64,000 bases of DNA from Isoetes taiwanensis (Eukaryota > Streptophyta > Lycopodiopsida > Isoetales > Isoetaceae), in assembly GCA_021234155.1 (NCBI GenBank), contig JAJEKV010000004.1:1628519-1692518 (forward strand), read 5' to 3'. The notes below the pieces were generated by a model that did no database searches, had not been told where the DNA came from, and saw only the letters and a list, made by a program, of their open reading frames with translations. Position numbers and translations under genes: made by a program. Below, piece by piece: positions 12,340 to 24,492 of the stretch. Numbering within the stretch: position 1 is the stretch's first letter; each line of letters opens with the position of its first letter.

Positions 12340-13545
12340 CATTGTCATAGTGGATGCTTTTAGTAGATATACATGGGTTTTTCTAATCAAATTCAAGTCT
12401 CAAGCTCTTGCTATCTTAGGTCTGCAAATTGAAAATGAATTATCTACTAGTATTAAAGCTCTTATATCGAATATTGCGAAGGAGTATATCTCTAATGAAT
12501 TTCAGACCTATCTTCTGTCCAAAGGAATCCATAGAGAGATGATTATGTCTTACACTCACTTTCAAAGTGGAATAGCAGAATGAAAGAAAAGAACCCTTAT
12601 GAATTTGACTCGTAGCATGCTCAAATATAAAGAGTTACCTTCAGAACTTTGGGCTGAGACAGTTCTAACTACTGCTTATTTGTGTAACAGGGCTCCCACC
12701 CATGCCATCAACTTTAGGACACTGTTTGAGGCTATAGCACTAAGCCAAATGTGTCTAATCTTGAAGTTTTTGGCTGCCTAGGGTTTGCTAATGTTCCTTG
12801 AGAATTACTGCAAAAACAAGGCAAGCTAGCTGACAGGGCCATTTAGGCTATCTTTATTGTATATCCTAGCAACATCAAACGTTGGCGATGCTTTGACTTT
12901 GGTACCAAGCGTGTATTTGCCTCCAGAAGCATGCCGGATGTAGTCTACTCTAAGGAGTTTTATCATCCTAACACCATTGATTATGCCAAAGGCATCATCA
13001 ACACCTTTGATATTGATCATGACACTCAAACCATTCAATCTGCAAGATCTTCTCATGTGGTTCATAATGGTGGCGTTTTTTGTACCTTCCATTGTTGCAA
13101 GCCCTTCCAGGTTTGCCGGTACTCCCTAATGTTGCAAGTTCTTCAAGTATTGCAGCAGATAGAGCAGATGGTGCGTGATGCTTTATGAGTATGAACAGTT
13201 GAATATCGTGAGCCCATTCCAAATGAGGATAGTGAAGGGTATGAGTCCGATTCACATTCATTTGAGCTGCCCATGCCTATTACTAAACCACGCCTAGGGA
13301 GGCAAAAGTTTCCAATCTCCCCTTGCTTAGAAGCTCATGAATTGCCGAAGTTCTGACCTATTGACTACTTTCAAGATGACTTTTTCATGTTACCGTTAAC
13401 TCATGCTCTTATGGCTAAGGTCTTATCAGCAGAAGTTGATTTTGTTAATTATGTTCAAGCCATGAAACAACCACACTAGATTGCAGCAATGGAAAAAGAA
13501 TTATCCGTGTTACATAATCAAGGTGCATGGGAGCTGGTTACTTCT
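12340..13545 (+). pseudogene. copia pol fragment (integrase core to start of RT)
   Basis: Typical copia integrase blocks are visible: DAFSRYTWVFLIKFKSQA near 12350, GIHREMIMSYTHFQSGIAE then a stop at 12525-12583, and LTRSMLKYKELPSELWAE with AYLCNRAPTHA at 12603-12710. The link region has FDFGTKRVFASRSMPDVVYS, and the tail is the conserved N-terminal RT motif (AAMEKELSVLHNQGAWELV). Several in-frame stops (12584, 12781 and later) make it non-functional. The zinc-binding HHCC part of integrase is not visible. Confidence 0.75.
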
Positions 13546-14365
13546 CTAGTATATCCACATCTATCTTGTAGCGATAGAAGTTAGAATCTACATGTGAAAA
13601 GTAGCATGTTGCCGAAGAAAAGAGGGTGTCGCCAATGGCTCTCTCGCACTTAGATCCATAGGTAATCCAGGTAGGGTCATACATTTTTTGGCAAAGAGAC
13701 TGATGGTACTAGGCTTGGTCGGTAGTAGTAGGCAACACCCCCATGTCCGAGTTTGCATGTGCATTCATTGAACAATGAGTAGTGCTGATAGCCTAGCAGG
13801 TCTGGTAGCTTGTGCCCAACATTATCGCGGCAAAAGCCCTTTAGGTTCAGGAAGATCACATGCAAGCATAATTTCTATTTGGAGTGGCAAATGGGGGCCT
13901 GTTGGACTTGGAGCTGCAGCAAGGCAGACAACATCAGGGCGCAATGCAGAAGCATGAGGAGCAGCAAAAATAGTAGCAGCATCCCGGGGGGTGTTAAACA
14001 TTAGCATCCTAAGTAGTAGTGGAAGTGGAAGTAGTGTCAGCTTCAGCTGTAGGTGTAGCAGCAACTTTGGCAGCATTGACAATAGCCTTAACAATAGCAA
14101 TCCGAGGCATTTTAGCAGCCCTATGCATGGCATCTCTGATCTCAGCATTGGGCAGCCTAAACACATACGCTTTACCTTGGATTAGTGCTGCTGCACCTCT
14201 AGTGCGGTTGATGGCCCGCACACAGGCTAGCTCCTTTCTAAGTTATTCTTGCTACCGCAGAGTCGACATACAATGAGGTGGCCTTCAGTTTCACATGCTG
14301 GCACAATATGGCATCTCTTATTATTGCATATGTAACCATAAGTTTTGGTTTCTCATGGATGATCG
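13546..14365. other. Unassigned; faint retroelement gag-like sequence
   Basis: A stretch at 13865-13935 (plus) reads GACWTWSCSKADNIRAQC, which resembles a damaged CCHC zinc knuckle. On the minus strand a 114-codon Leu-rich open frame (13822-14166) overlaps it and looks like a shadow. No firm gene call is possible. Confidence 0.25.
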
Positions 14366-14505
<140 letters not shown>

Positions 14506-15351
14506 GCGTCCGTGCATGCCTGATCTGTCTGCCTGCCTATCCTCTGTCCATCTGTCCATCCATCCATCCATCTGTCCATCCATAACCTCCTGGAGGTATG
14601 ACCCCAACAAACTCACTGAGGCCGTATTCAATAAATCATGCAACGGTTGGCCAGGCACTAGTAATCGAACATCTGCTTCCTGGGATATGGGCAAAAAATC
14701 AAAGGTATATTTGTTGGGAAAAAATCATGTGAGCACAACCTAGTGCTACACATGCACCATGAGTTTTCTTTTGAGCTGGACTCACAATTTCAATGGAAGT
14801 TTCTTGCCATTAGTATATCCACAATAAATTGTCGTTTGCCACTGGTGGGGTTACAATATGACATAGAAAGGGAGGTCACATTATATTATGTAGGTGACGT
14901 GTGTGTTGTTTCGTTTGTATGTAGTCGTTTGGCCTTTTCTAACACATGCATATGATGTGATTGATTGTTTTGCCTGTATATAGTTTTTTTTTAAATGTAC
15001 GATGTGGTTGATATACTTTTTTTCCCATTTATGAAAAAAATGGGTATTGATATGATCAAATTCGAAGACAATTATGATCCTATAAGTTCGTAAAAGACTT
15101 GAACTTGGTTGTTGGAATACTGATGTGAACATACACATGCATTACTCAATAAAAAAACATGAATTCCAACATCATTTATTTACACTATCTGTTAATGCTA
15201 TTTATTTATTTATTTATTTATTTATTTGTTGCCACCATTAGAGACCCCCCTCCCCGGAAAAAAAAAAAGGACATGCCATGACACACACACACGCAATGTA
15301 ATTACTATTTTATTAAGTTTAGCCATTCTAGCTACTGGAGATCTATAAATC
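14506..15351. other. No gene recognised
   Basis: AT-rich spacer with a short (TTTA)n run at about 15199-15227. Nothing coding was recognised. Confidence 0.4.
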
Positions 15352-15360
15352 GTTCCGTCG

Positions 15361-15507
15361 GATGGTCAAAATCTCGTCGAATATGTTCTAGAATTTATTC
15401 GGGACTTGGCTAGAACTCAAATTGGAGAAGAGGAATATCGTCCATGGGTCCCCTTTATTGGGACCATGTTCTTATTTATTTTTGTCTCCAACTGGTCAGG
15501 TGCCTCA
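15361..15507 (+). pseudogene. atpI: Plastid atpI fragment (ATP synthase CF0 subunit a)
   Basis: About 48 residues match the central part of plastid atp[20 protein letters not shown], then [18 protein letters not shown] and VSNWSGA. The match breaks off after the SGA codon. In plastids this subunit forms part of the proton channel of ATP synthase; here it is only a fragment with no start, and an internal segment of the gene. Confidence 0.9.
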
Positions 15508-15535
15508 ATCTTTTTTATGAAGTGATCAGCTATAA

Positions 15536-16126
<591 letters not shown>

Positions 16127-16142
16127 AAGATAACGGTGATGA

Positions 16143-16270
16143 CTCCCAAGAGCTCTTTATCGGGAGTCGTTTTGGCACCTCGATGTCGACTCATCACATC
16201 CGGGGTTGAAGAAGGTCCCAAGGGTTGGTTGTTAACGTCCGAAGTGGTACGTGAGTTGGGTTTAGAACCG
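16143..16270 (+). rRNA. rrn26: Mitochondrial 26S (23S-type) rRNA fragment, non-functional
   Basis: The block around TTTGGCACCTCGATGTCGAC (16170-16189), CATCACATCC, GAAGAAGGTCCCAAGGGTTG and GTGGTACGTGAGTTGGGTTT belongs to domain V of large-subunit rRNA. The GAAGAAGGTCCCAAGG form and AAGTGGTACGTGAGTTGGG fit plant mitochondrial 26S rRNA better than plastid 23S as I remember them. About 130 bp only, with small deletions, so it is a NUMT fragment. Confidence 0.75.
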
Positions 16271-16274
16271 TACT

Positions 16275-16700
16275 CCTCCCGCGGTTCTTGAAAAACCGAA
16301 CTTTTCTCCGAGGGGATAGATGGGGCCATTCGTGTGAGATCAATTCTAATGGGGATTTGACCTTCCATTCTCACGGGATAAGGCGGTCCAGGGGGGCCAG
16401 TCATTCATGGCTCCTCTCTTCCCGAGAATCCATATATCCCTTATCAGTGTATGGATAGCTATCTCTCGAGCACAGGTTGAAGTTCAGCCAAGATGTGAAA
16501 AATGGAGCACCTAATAACGCATCTTCATGGACCAGGAACTACGAGATCACCCACGGAAGTCTTTCATTCCGGGGTGACGGAGGGATCGTATCATTCGAGC
16601 CTTTTCCTGCTTCTTCCCCTTTGTCACGGGGAAGCAATCAATATTATCTATCAGGAGGGGCCTAGGAGACCGAGGATCCAACCAAGGGCATAAATAACTC
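16275..16700 (+). pseudogene. Plastid trnI-GAU intron fragment (ycf68 region)
   Basis: The segment around ACTTTTCTCCGAGG, GATGGGGCCATTCG, GGCTCCTCTCTTCCCGAGAA, TCCCTTATCAGTGTATGGA, GCTATCTCTCGAGCACAGG and GGTGACGGAGGGATCGTA follows the plastid trnI-GAU group II intron, where the doubtful frame ycf68 lies. The match fades at about 16700. It is out of context (no rrn16 or trnA beside it) and carries indels, including an insertion after ACCCACGG near 16555. Confidence 0.8.
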
Positions 16701-18388
16701 CCCGCCATACATCAACAGATCATGGTTTTGAGGGTCACCCATCATGAAAAGACCCTCTTTCAAGTGGATATGTGGAAGTACGTTATGATGATCCAGAGAA
16801 ACGTGTGGTTTCTGAACCGATTGAGACGATACCACAAAAAAATCTAGTAAGAAGATTACATTTCATTTTTAAATTCTGGCATATATGATTCTACTATATG
16901 CAAAATCCTGTAGGCGGTAATCTACAATGGCAAATTTGCTAGTTAGGCTAACTAGGGATTTCAAACACTAAAGCTGTCCTTGTTTGTTCATATATAGATG
17001 TCTCGCTTTTTCTAGCACGTGTGATGTCCTACGTATCTTTTTCCCATCCTTAGAAAGAACGAACATAAAAGATGAGATAGATTTTTTACATCCATGAGGA
17101 CCCCATCGAGCCATGGGATGGGTACAGAACAAAGGGCATAAGCCCAAATCAAACCTGGGACCGAGCTTCATCACAGAACATGAAACATGTTTAAAAAGAA
17201 AACCCAATTTAAAATTAATCCAACCAGGGGTTTTGAGGCCACTGGTCAAAAATGAGTGTTGTGCCTTCTGGGTATACTGCCTTTTTTTCCGAAAGCCTCG
17301 CCTCTCGAACCTTGCAGAGTTCCTAACATCTCCAAGTTAACTGAACTAGGAAGAGGTCCTCTTGCACCGAAAAGTGAGTGCCCTTGAAGTGACTCCCATG
17401 CTGTCACACATACAGCCTATCCCATGACGTCGAGAAATGCACCAGAAGACGGCGTGGTCAGTCTGGCCGTTGAACACACACTCTTTGTGCTGTAAAAGTT
17501 CCTAGACTATGGATATGCATTGTATTTATAAAAAAATGTGTAGCTGCCTTCATATCTGAACAAAAGCCTATTTTCTGGACCCCCACGAGTCGTAAGTTCA
17601 AGTGTTGGCCTGCTCGGGCTGATCTAAGCCTGTACTCTATATGCTATCTGAGGCTCTTGTTCCTAGCTCCTGTGTATGATCCTGAGCGCCCTCTTGCATT
17701 TGGACATCCACCGGACTATGGTATCTGCTCAGGCTTGTGGCCTGGGGTGGGGGGAGGGAGGAGGGGGCGCTAGTAGTCTGGTACTAATGTCATCGAAAGC
17801 TCCAAGATCTCTAAAGCCTGTACCCAGTGTTCTAGGGGTAGATGCATGGATGTCCTTTGTAATTAATCGAGGAACCGGATCAATGGAAACCGCGACGCTA
17901 ACTGTCTATGTAACAAAAAACTTGAGCTATATCCGGGTGGGGCTCTTGGGGAAGGGGTTTCTGAAGTATTTTTGCCCGTAATTGTACTTGATGTGTCCAG
18001 ATGGGGGAGGACACATTCATGGTCTAGTGGCATGTATGGCTTGCTCTTTTGCTGGGTCTTTCGCCATATCTTTGGCTTTACGTGTCATGGATAAGGGATC
18101 TGTGGCCTATAGATGTTTGTTAACATTGTGGTCGGGATTGGGTCTTTTGGATAGGACAAACTGATCTGATGTAGTGGGACTAATATGGGGAAGGAACCCG
18201 ATTTAGTGAGGTAGAATGAATTGGGGAGTAACAAATCATGTTTTGGAAGGGGAAGGGGGGTCAATGGGAACTAGGGGTAACAATCTGGGGGGATCAATTG
18301 CTTGGGGATCAAGTGAACTGGGTATGAAACCGATCCGGGGAAAATATAATAAAACCCCTTGGATGCATGGAATAGAAAACGGGGGCTC
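16701..18388. other. Unassigned sequence, possibly more organelle-derived DNA
   Basis: The composition becomes G-rich at 17730-18330 and differs from the AT-rich surroundings. Two open frames (17676-17981 and 17982-18164, plus) have no recognisable domain. It may be a continuation of the organelle insert from mitochondrial intergenic DNA, but I could not match it. Confidence 0.25.
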
Positions 18389-18585
18389 CAAAACGTCCTT
18401 CGCGCCACTTTTTGGGCAAATTAGGGCATGGCAAAAAAAGTTGCACGTTGCTCGTTTAGGGCATCTGGATTAAAAAATGCACCACTTTCTAGGCAAATTA
18501 GGGCAGGGCAGAAAAACTTCAGCATTGCTCGTTTAGGGCATCTGGATTCAAAAACATCCCTCGTGCAACTTTGGGGCAACTGAGC
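18389..18585. repeat. Tandem repeat, about 80-bp unit, 2.4 copies
   Basis: The core GGGCAAATTAGGGCATGGCA and TTGCTCGTTTAGGGCATCTGG occur in the first unit (18390-18472), again in the second (18473-18548), and a partial third unit follows to about 18585. Units differ at many positions. Confidence 0.8.
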
Positions 18586-18898
18586 AAAACCCTAGGCAAA
18601 ACTCTAATGGGCAAAACCCCTAGGAGGCTCGTCAGCTAGGAGGCGGTGGAGCTCGTAGGCGGTGGAGCAAGGGGGTGCTAGGCGATGGACGTTGGAAAGA
18701 GAAATGCTCAATTGAGAGACAATTGAATAAAACTCAAAATCATATAGATTCACATAGTGTAAGCCAGACATTGCAGGCCCAACGTACACAAGTGTCATTG
18801 ACAAAATAATTGGAATTCCAAATCATTTATTTGCTCTATAAACTATTTCTGCTATGGATGGATGTGGGAGCACTAGCTTCGCGAGCCCGAAGATCAAA

Positions 18899-19046
18899 AG
18901 CAACTTTTACAAGTTATGAAAGAGTTGCGGGGCAAGGATGTATGCTAGTTGCATACGGCCAGGTTCATTCCGAAGAGCAAGAGCAACTTTTAGAATTTTA
19001 TGAAAGAGTTTCAGGGCGAGGATGTATGCTGGCTTCGTTCATTCAC
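18899..19046. repeat. Tandem duplication, 83-bp offset
   Basis: Two copies of a segment starting AGCAACTTTTA, containing TATGAAAGAGTT and ending AAGGATGTATGCT or GAGGATGTATGCT, lie at about 18899-18945 and 18982-19030. The 83-bp offset is not a multiple of three. Confidence 0.75.
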
Positions 19047-19194
19047 ACACACTAAGCAACAAGAAATACACCACTTGTACATATACCTTTTATGGAAGCA
19101 TATGCTAAAGAGTATTTTATACATGGATTGAGATCAATATACGGGAGTTTATGGGGAAGAGTATTTACATTTATTACAGCTACAAGAAACTTAT

Positions 19195-19434
19195 CGCGGC
19201 GGCCAAGGCCGCCGCGAACGTTTCTCTTCCCCGTATTTTAAGCTAGAACATGCAGGATTTGAACCTGCATTTTTTCACCGTGCGTTCAGCACCTGCACGA
19301 TAGAAGGTTGCTGATCATAAGGACTATAAGATTCCCAATGCAAAGTGTTATATATATTTTTTTCAAACATGTCATGCAATGGCCAGTGGGGTTTGAACCT
19401 TGGCGGGGAATTTATCACGGCAGCCAAGGCCGGC
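19195..19434. repeat. GC-rich perfect palindrome with tRNA-like B box and a diverged second copy
   Basis: CGCGGCGGCC-AA-GGCCGCCGCG at 19195-19216 is a perfect 10-bp inverted repeat in AT-rich DNA. A B-box-like GGTTCAAATCC lies on the minus strand at 19255-19265. A diverged unit follows: CACGGCAGCCAAGGCCGGCGC near 19414-19434, preceded by another minus-strand GGTTCAAACCCC-like motif at about 19388-19400. Two degenerate copies of one tRNA-derived repeat is the simplest reading. Confidence 0.5.
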
Positions 19435-21925
19435 GCATGCGTTGTGTCAGTTTAGAATTCAAATATTATAATAACTCTACCTAAAGAATGAATTAAGTTA
19501 CACGAATACTTGTATTTTAAATGTCTTTGTACCACTAGCAAAGCAAGCTTGAAACATATAAGATTTGCTAAACTAACAAAGCGAGCTTGAAACATATAAG
19601 ATTTGCAAAAAATGCTATCATATTACTACATAAATATCCTTTTGTTTAAGACAGGCAAGTTCATTCAAATATAACTCCATTCTAACTCCATTCTAAGATA
19701 ACAACACCCACCTATATTATACCATGCAAAGCCCATTCATAGAGTGTTCATTTGATTTGAAGATAAAGAATTATGGAAAACAACGAGATCCAAATATCAA
19801 GGTAATAATATTGTAGCCTTGGTTCTCTAAAGGTTAGCGTTCTCTCATTAGTGACAGAAATGTGTTTCATATGCTTCGCCATGATGGAATTGAATTTGCA
19901 AATAGAGACTAATTTGCCAAAATGGAAAATGGAACTTGGATGTAATGTTAAAAAAACAGTGCTCAAAAACTATGTAATAACTCTGGCACCACCGCCCATA
20001 ACCGAGCTACTGTAAGACAATTAGCAGCAAGAATCGACATTATTTTTGAAATAGAGTTTACAGAACAATACCTTTCCTTGAGAAAGTCAGATCAGCATAG
20101 CTAGCCCGAGATATGCAAGACATTCAGCTATCCGCCACTATACTTCTGGAATTTTTGAAGCAAATGATAAAAACTTTGGCATCCATTAGGCCATCAGAAA
20201 TATTATTTTAGCTCTGCCTAACAATGTTTGTCAGGCCTAACAATGTTTGTCAGGTCTAAGCATACACGAGTAGCTCAGCCAAGTAGCCATATGTATCATA
20301 TTGCGAAAAATCGAATAGATCTCAATGTCTCATTCAATCTTAGCTATAAATCTGTGTTGTTAAAACGCCAATATGCAACCTTCTACGCATCTACAATCTG
20401 CCAATTCTAAAAGCATAGGATTAAGGTTGCCTTGATATTTCTTAAAGTGTTTTTTTTTCTGTCACGTTATGCCTTAACATAATGCGATGTAATAGTGCAT
20501 GCAAGCCTAGAAGAGTCTAGCTGCAAATGCAACAGGCTCCAAGCATGCAAATAACATTATAAATAAGGTCATGTTATGCCTTAGGATCATAATATGTAGC
20601 AATGCTTGCGAGCATAGCGAACTCCAACTGCAAGCATTACTCCACCTAGGCATATATAACAACTGACATCTCATGTAGCATTTCATGCACGGTCTACACA
20701 ACAATAATAACCTACACAATACAGCAAAACAAAAGCCACAATATAGTAGCAGAGCATCTGCCCTGCTTCACTAGCTTATGTCGCTGCAACGGGGCTTCTG
20801 CGATGGAGCTCCGGGAAGAACAAAGGATGTGAAGTATATGTTCCGGTAAGAACAGGGCTTTTGAGTTTCTTTGTCCTACTGGATGACTTGCCACCATTCC
20901 AACCTCAAATTCTCTCCTCCAAACAGCTGAATCCAGGCATTACCTAGCAAACACTGGCTATAAGCAAGCATATCTACCAGGTCTGCAAAACTTAAACCAT
21001 ACACTAGCGTATCTAGCTGGCAGCTTGCTATCTTACGCAATTTTCAAATATTATTAAATCCTTAGCTTGCTTCTAATCCATAGCATTTCAAGCTCCAGTT
21101 GAGTTGAGACACATTAGGAATTATCTCTAACACTGGACTCTAGACATGCATCAAGCTTGAATCATACTGTCAACAAAGCAATGATGAAACCATAAACATC
21201 TAATTAACTGAAAAAAAAAGATTCACCTGTGCCACATCGGTGATCATATTCTCGGTGTAATTCATGCGATGTTTATTCCTGCATAATTTGTCAACCCATT
21301 AACCATGTATCATTATCACCATAACAAAAAGAATCAACCTGACCTGATATGCTGAGTCCACACATCTGCTCATTAGAGGAATTTCTGCCATAGTGGCTCC
21401 TTGCCATGTTATCTTAGTCTCAATTCGTATTCAGCAGGTCAATATATTTGAATGTGTATTCCACAATTTCACCAATAATTCATCATGACATGTAGCAAAA
21501 GCACATTATTGTAAAGAAGAAAGGGGCTATCAAATGGCAAATGAGAGCTCACTTGTTTGGTTGGTGCAATAACAACTTGAGACTGGTTCCAGAAGGATTA
21601 ACGATGGCAAGAAGTTGATACGATCATTTCAAGCTTCAAAGCCTGCATCCAAACTTGGGATTAAGGTCATGTGTGCATCATACCTCTATTCTTTCTTAGC
21701 GAGTACATCTTCAAGCTCTTTCGCAGTTCAGCAAGCTCCGAATCTTTTCTCTGTAATAAAATGAGAGCTCCAAAGTTGTATGATATGTCCATACAGTTCC
21801 TTAACCCAGGAAAAAGTCAGAAAGGTATCATACAGTTCCCCTACAACATGTGAAATTGGGCATCATGGTCATCTAACAAATTTCTTAGCGAAGCAACTAT
21901 GTCAAAAGCACTGGTTATTTTCTCT
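19435..21925. other. No gene recognised; short duplications
   Basis: AT-rich DNA. A 20-bp unit (CCTAACAATGTTTGTCAGG) is duplicated at about 20217-20255. No exon chain or domain was found on either strand. Confidence 0.4.
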
Positions 21926-22087
21926 TTAAATGAAAATTGGGTACCTGCATGCAGTGTACACGGCTTCAATTTTGATGATTCCGGTGGGAAATTCAGAATC
22001 CACAATGGGGCCAGTAAGAAAATACGTAAGGCCAGTGAAAGCCTTTGGGTTCAGCGGCTGGAAAACCCTCTGAAGAAAATGCAGCAG

Positions 22088-22140
22088 AGGTGGAGATTGT
22101 AGCCACAGTATGAGGTGGAGATTGTAGCCACAGTATGATG
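22088..22140. repeat. 31-bp tandem duplication
   Basis: GAGGTGGAGATTGTAGCCAC plus AGTAT occurs twice in succession at about 22088-22137. It lies downstream of the J-domain exons. Confidence 0.75.
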
Positions 22141-22367
22141 TCATTTTTTATCCCAACCACACAACCCAAATCATCTGCGCTGACCCTGGACTCCGCCATA
22201 GCCAGACTATTTCAGGCGATAAGCATCTATTATCCGAGATACATCCATAGCCAAAGTAGATTCGCAATCTAAGATATCTCAGACTACACAGGTCCTTGTT
22301 ACCTTTTGCCCTTAAAATTTGCACACACGCATTTGTGAAAGAATACAAAAGCAGGGGCTATTCTTAC

Positions 22368-22869
22368 CATGGTGGCCACAGACAAAGCACATGAGTAATA
22401 GATTTGCCATGCCATGTCGTGCCTGAATTTGAGCTCACAATCCCCCTCTTTGCACACATCCGGATGAAACTGAACATAATAATACAATTCACATTCTGTG
22501 AATCAAGTGCATACCGAACCCAAGAGACGATTTTGTATTGAATCCATATCTGATTCTGTAAGCGGCTTTGATGCCTTGCTTTGAAGCAGTTGGGGAAGTC
22601 TGCAATACCGTATAATCGTCCAAAGCCAGAGCAGAGGCGTCTCTGAGTGCCTCAACTTTGATGCCCCTTTTTGGATTTTTACAATTGGATTTGGCTAAAA
22701 TTCCATGCTCCAAACTGATCGAATAGGAAGATGGATATCCTTGGCTATCCAAGTTCATATGGAAAAATCCATCATCTGCTGCATCTAAGACAGACGACGA
22801 GCTTAGAGGCAGGTAGAGGCTGTAAGAAATCGTTGTTCTCCATAGCCAGCCCCAGAGTGCAGGAAGCAC
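22368..22869 (-). pseudogene. J-domain (DnaJ-like) protein, degenerate gene or gene fragment
   Basis: J proteins stimulate Hsp70 through an HPD loop. The first exon (about 22540-22869) encodes a Ser-rich, transit-peptide-like start and then LDDYTVLQTSPTASKQGIKA plus AYR, which is J-domain helices I and II. The second exon (22368-22469) opens at a good AG acceptor with FHPDVCKEGDCELKFR, carrying the HPD motif, and ends at a GTAAGA donor. The residues between AYR and FHPD that should complete helix II are wrong, and no clean donor lies just after AYR. The joined frame is therefore doubtful. It resembles the short plastid-type J proteins with HPDVC after the loop. Downstream exons are unclear, although open sequence continues to about 21926. 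Confidence 0.55.
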
Positions 22870-23212
22870 GCACCTTCTCAGCTCCGACTCTCCATAGCCA
22901 GCTCCGTTGTCCGTCCAGAACCTTTCCTAGAGATCTGCCACATGATTCCGCATATTGAGCAGGGCTGGATTGCTTGCACTGCAGGGCCGGATTGCTTGCA
23001 GGGCAAGAAAGGGACGTCACTCCTTTTTTTTTTTCTAAGACACGTGTCTCTTCTAAATTTTTTTTGCATCAAAGAAAATAGGAAAAAACAAAAAAGAACA
23101 TGCTTTAGATAGGAGTGATAGCTATATTACAGCTATAGCTATAGCGCTCGCTACTATTTACAGTCGGAACAGAACCTGGAGATTCTGGATTCCAGGCTAT
23201 ACAGACTCAGAT

Positions 23213-24492
23213 TCAGGCAATGGAATAATGCTCGATGGTAATTTCCTCCCCGTTCTTCGAGGCCCGTTGCTTGTTCTCAAACCTGTAGCGCATATACTCG
23301 CCGTACTCGAAAGGTCGGTACCTCGGGCTTTCATTAATATCTGTGGTGAACTGGGGAAGTGGAGAAACCTTGTTTTTTGGTCCAGGAACACAAGAGAATG
23401 CAAAGGAGTATCTCGTTTCGGTTTTGTTGTTGATCACTCTGTGCATCACACTCCGGTACTTATTATTGCTCCATACCTGGAAAGGAAAAGAAACAGAATA
23501 AGAATTAGGTCATGGCATTGTATAAAAGTCTTTTCTGCTGCGTTTTGGTATATATTTCAACAGGGATCATCAAAATATACCTGAAGAATGTCTCCTACAT
23601 TCACCACCAGGCCATCTTTGATGGGTTTTATTGTCACCCATTCTCCATGTCTGAGAACTTGCAGACCTTCTACTCCATTTTGAGCCACAACATTCAGCAC
23701 ATTGCCATCTTGATGCTTTGCCAATCCCAGCGTGTCTGTTTTTGGAGATGGCGGGTAGCAAAGCAGTATCAGAGCATTTAACTTATCCTGGTAGCATTCA
23801 TATAAATAATTTGCTGGTAACCCCAAGCTTCTGGAAATCAAGCTTAGAAGAAATGCTGCAGTCTTTTGAGCTTCAACTATCAGCTGGTCTTTTATGACAG
23901 CCCTGCAGAAACCAGACATACATAAATTTCTCTTCATTTTCCTTTTTAATTTTCTTTATCATGTATACAGATGTAGATGTACATAAAAAAAAAAATAAAA
24001 TCAGTTTGCCACCTAATTGCATACCTGAAATCCTCTGGTTTCTCAGGCCAGCAATTGAAGCGAGAGTAGCCATCTGCAGTGCTGCTATTAGACTGGTCGT
24101 CAGCAAAGAAAAACAAGTGTTCTTTCTTTTCAAGGACTTCAACAAGTCCACTCTCATGGCAGTAGCCTGTTGGAACAGGGGTGGTTTCAGGAGCAGGTAC
24201 CACAGTCATTTTCTCTTCAAATGGACGAGCAAAAAATTCCTTTTGCATCTCTAGAGAGCGTTCTATCAGGGCTGGATTCAGACCATGATTTATCACCTGG
24301 AAAAATCCCCATTCTTGGCACGCCTCTGAAATCTCTTTTATAAGCTGCTCTCTTTTTTCAACACCCTTCCACTGATTCATCCTCAAAGAAGGGTGCCAGG
24401 TCTATCAGCGCTATATCTTCTTGGAATGGTTGCTGTGGTTCCTTTATCTCATTCTGTTCTGCGAACAAAGGGGTTGCGTCTGTTATCACCAT
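23213..24492 (-). CDS. 2-oxoglutarate/Fe(II)-dependent dioxygenase, 3 exons, one frameshift
   Basis: Enzymes of this cytosolic superfamily oxidise hormones or specialised metabolites using 2-oxoglutarate and O2. Exons on the minus strand are 24492-24025, 23902-23581 and 23476-23213, all with GT-AG borders and matching phases, giving about 350 residues, the usual length. The N-terminal DIOX_N part has LIDLAPFF and EACQEWGFFQVINHGLNP. The catalytic core has H-x-D as AKHQDGN, a second His in SVMHRVINN and R-x-S in RYSFAFS, so the iron ligands and the 2-oxoglutarate-binding residues are present. Exon 1 has one extra base in a GGG run at about 24363, which throws the start out of frame; the rest is open. 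The substrate cannot be told (a GA-oxidase or flavonoid-type DOXC enzyme is possible). Confidence 0.85.

Larger units (their letters stand above)
10084..13545 (+). mobile_element. Truncated Ty1/copia retrotransposon
   Basis: A 5' LTR runs from TGTTAGCACATG at 10084 to TTCA at 10284. The primer-binding site TGGTATCAGAGC (initiator-Met tRNA type) follows at once at 10285-10296. Downstream, degraded pol sequence includes the integrase core (12340-13000) and the beginning of reverse transcriptase (around 13485-13545, MEKELSVLHNQGAWELV). The element stops there: no rest of RT, no RNase H and no 3' LTR are seen. A SINE sits inside it near 11 kb. Gag was not recognised. Confidence 0.8.

Noticed and set aside
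13822-14221. Leu- and Ala-rich minus-strand proteins
   Set aside because: Overlapping frames of a low-complexity stretch; no start context, domain or splice evidence.
17676-17981. 101-codon ORF as a mitochondrial gene
   Set aside because: No recognisable domain, and composition follows the G-rich stretch rather than codon structure.
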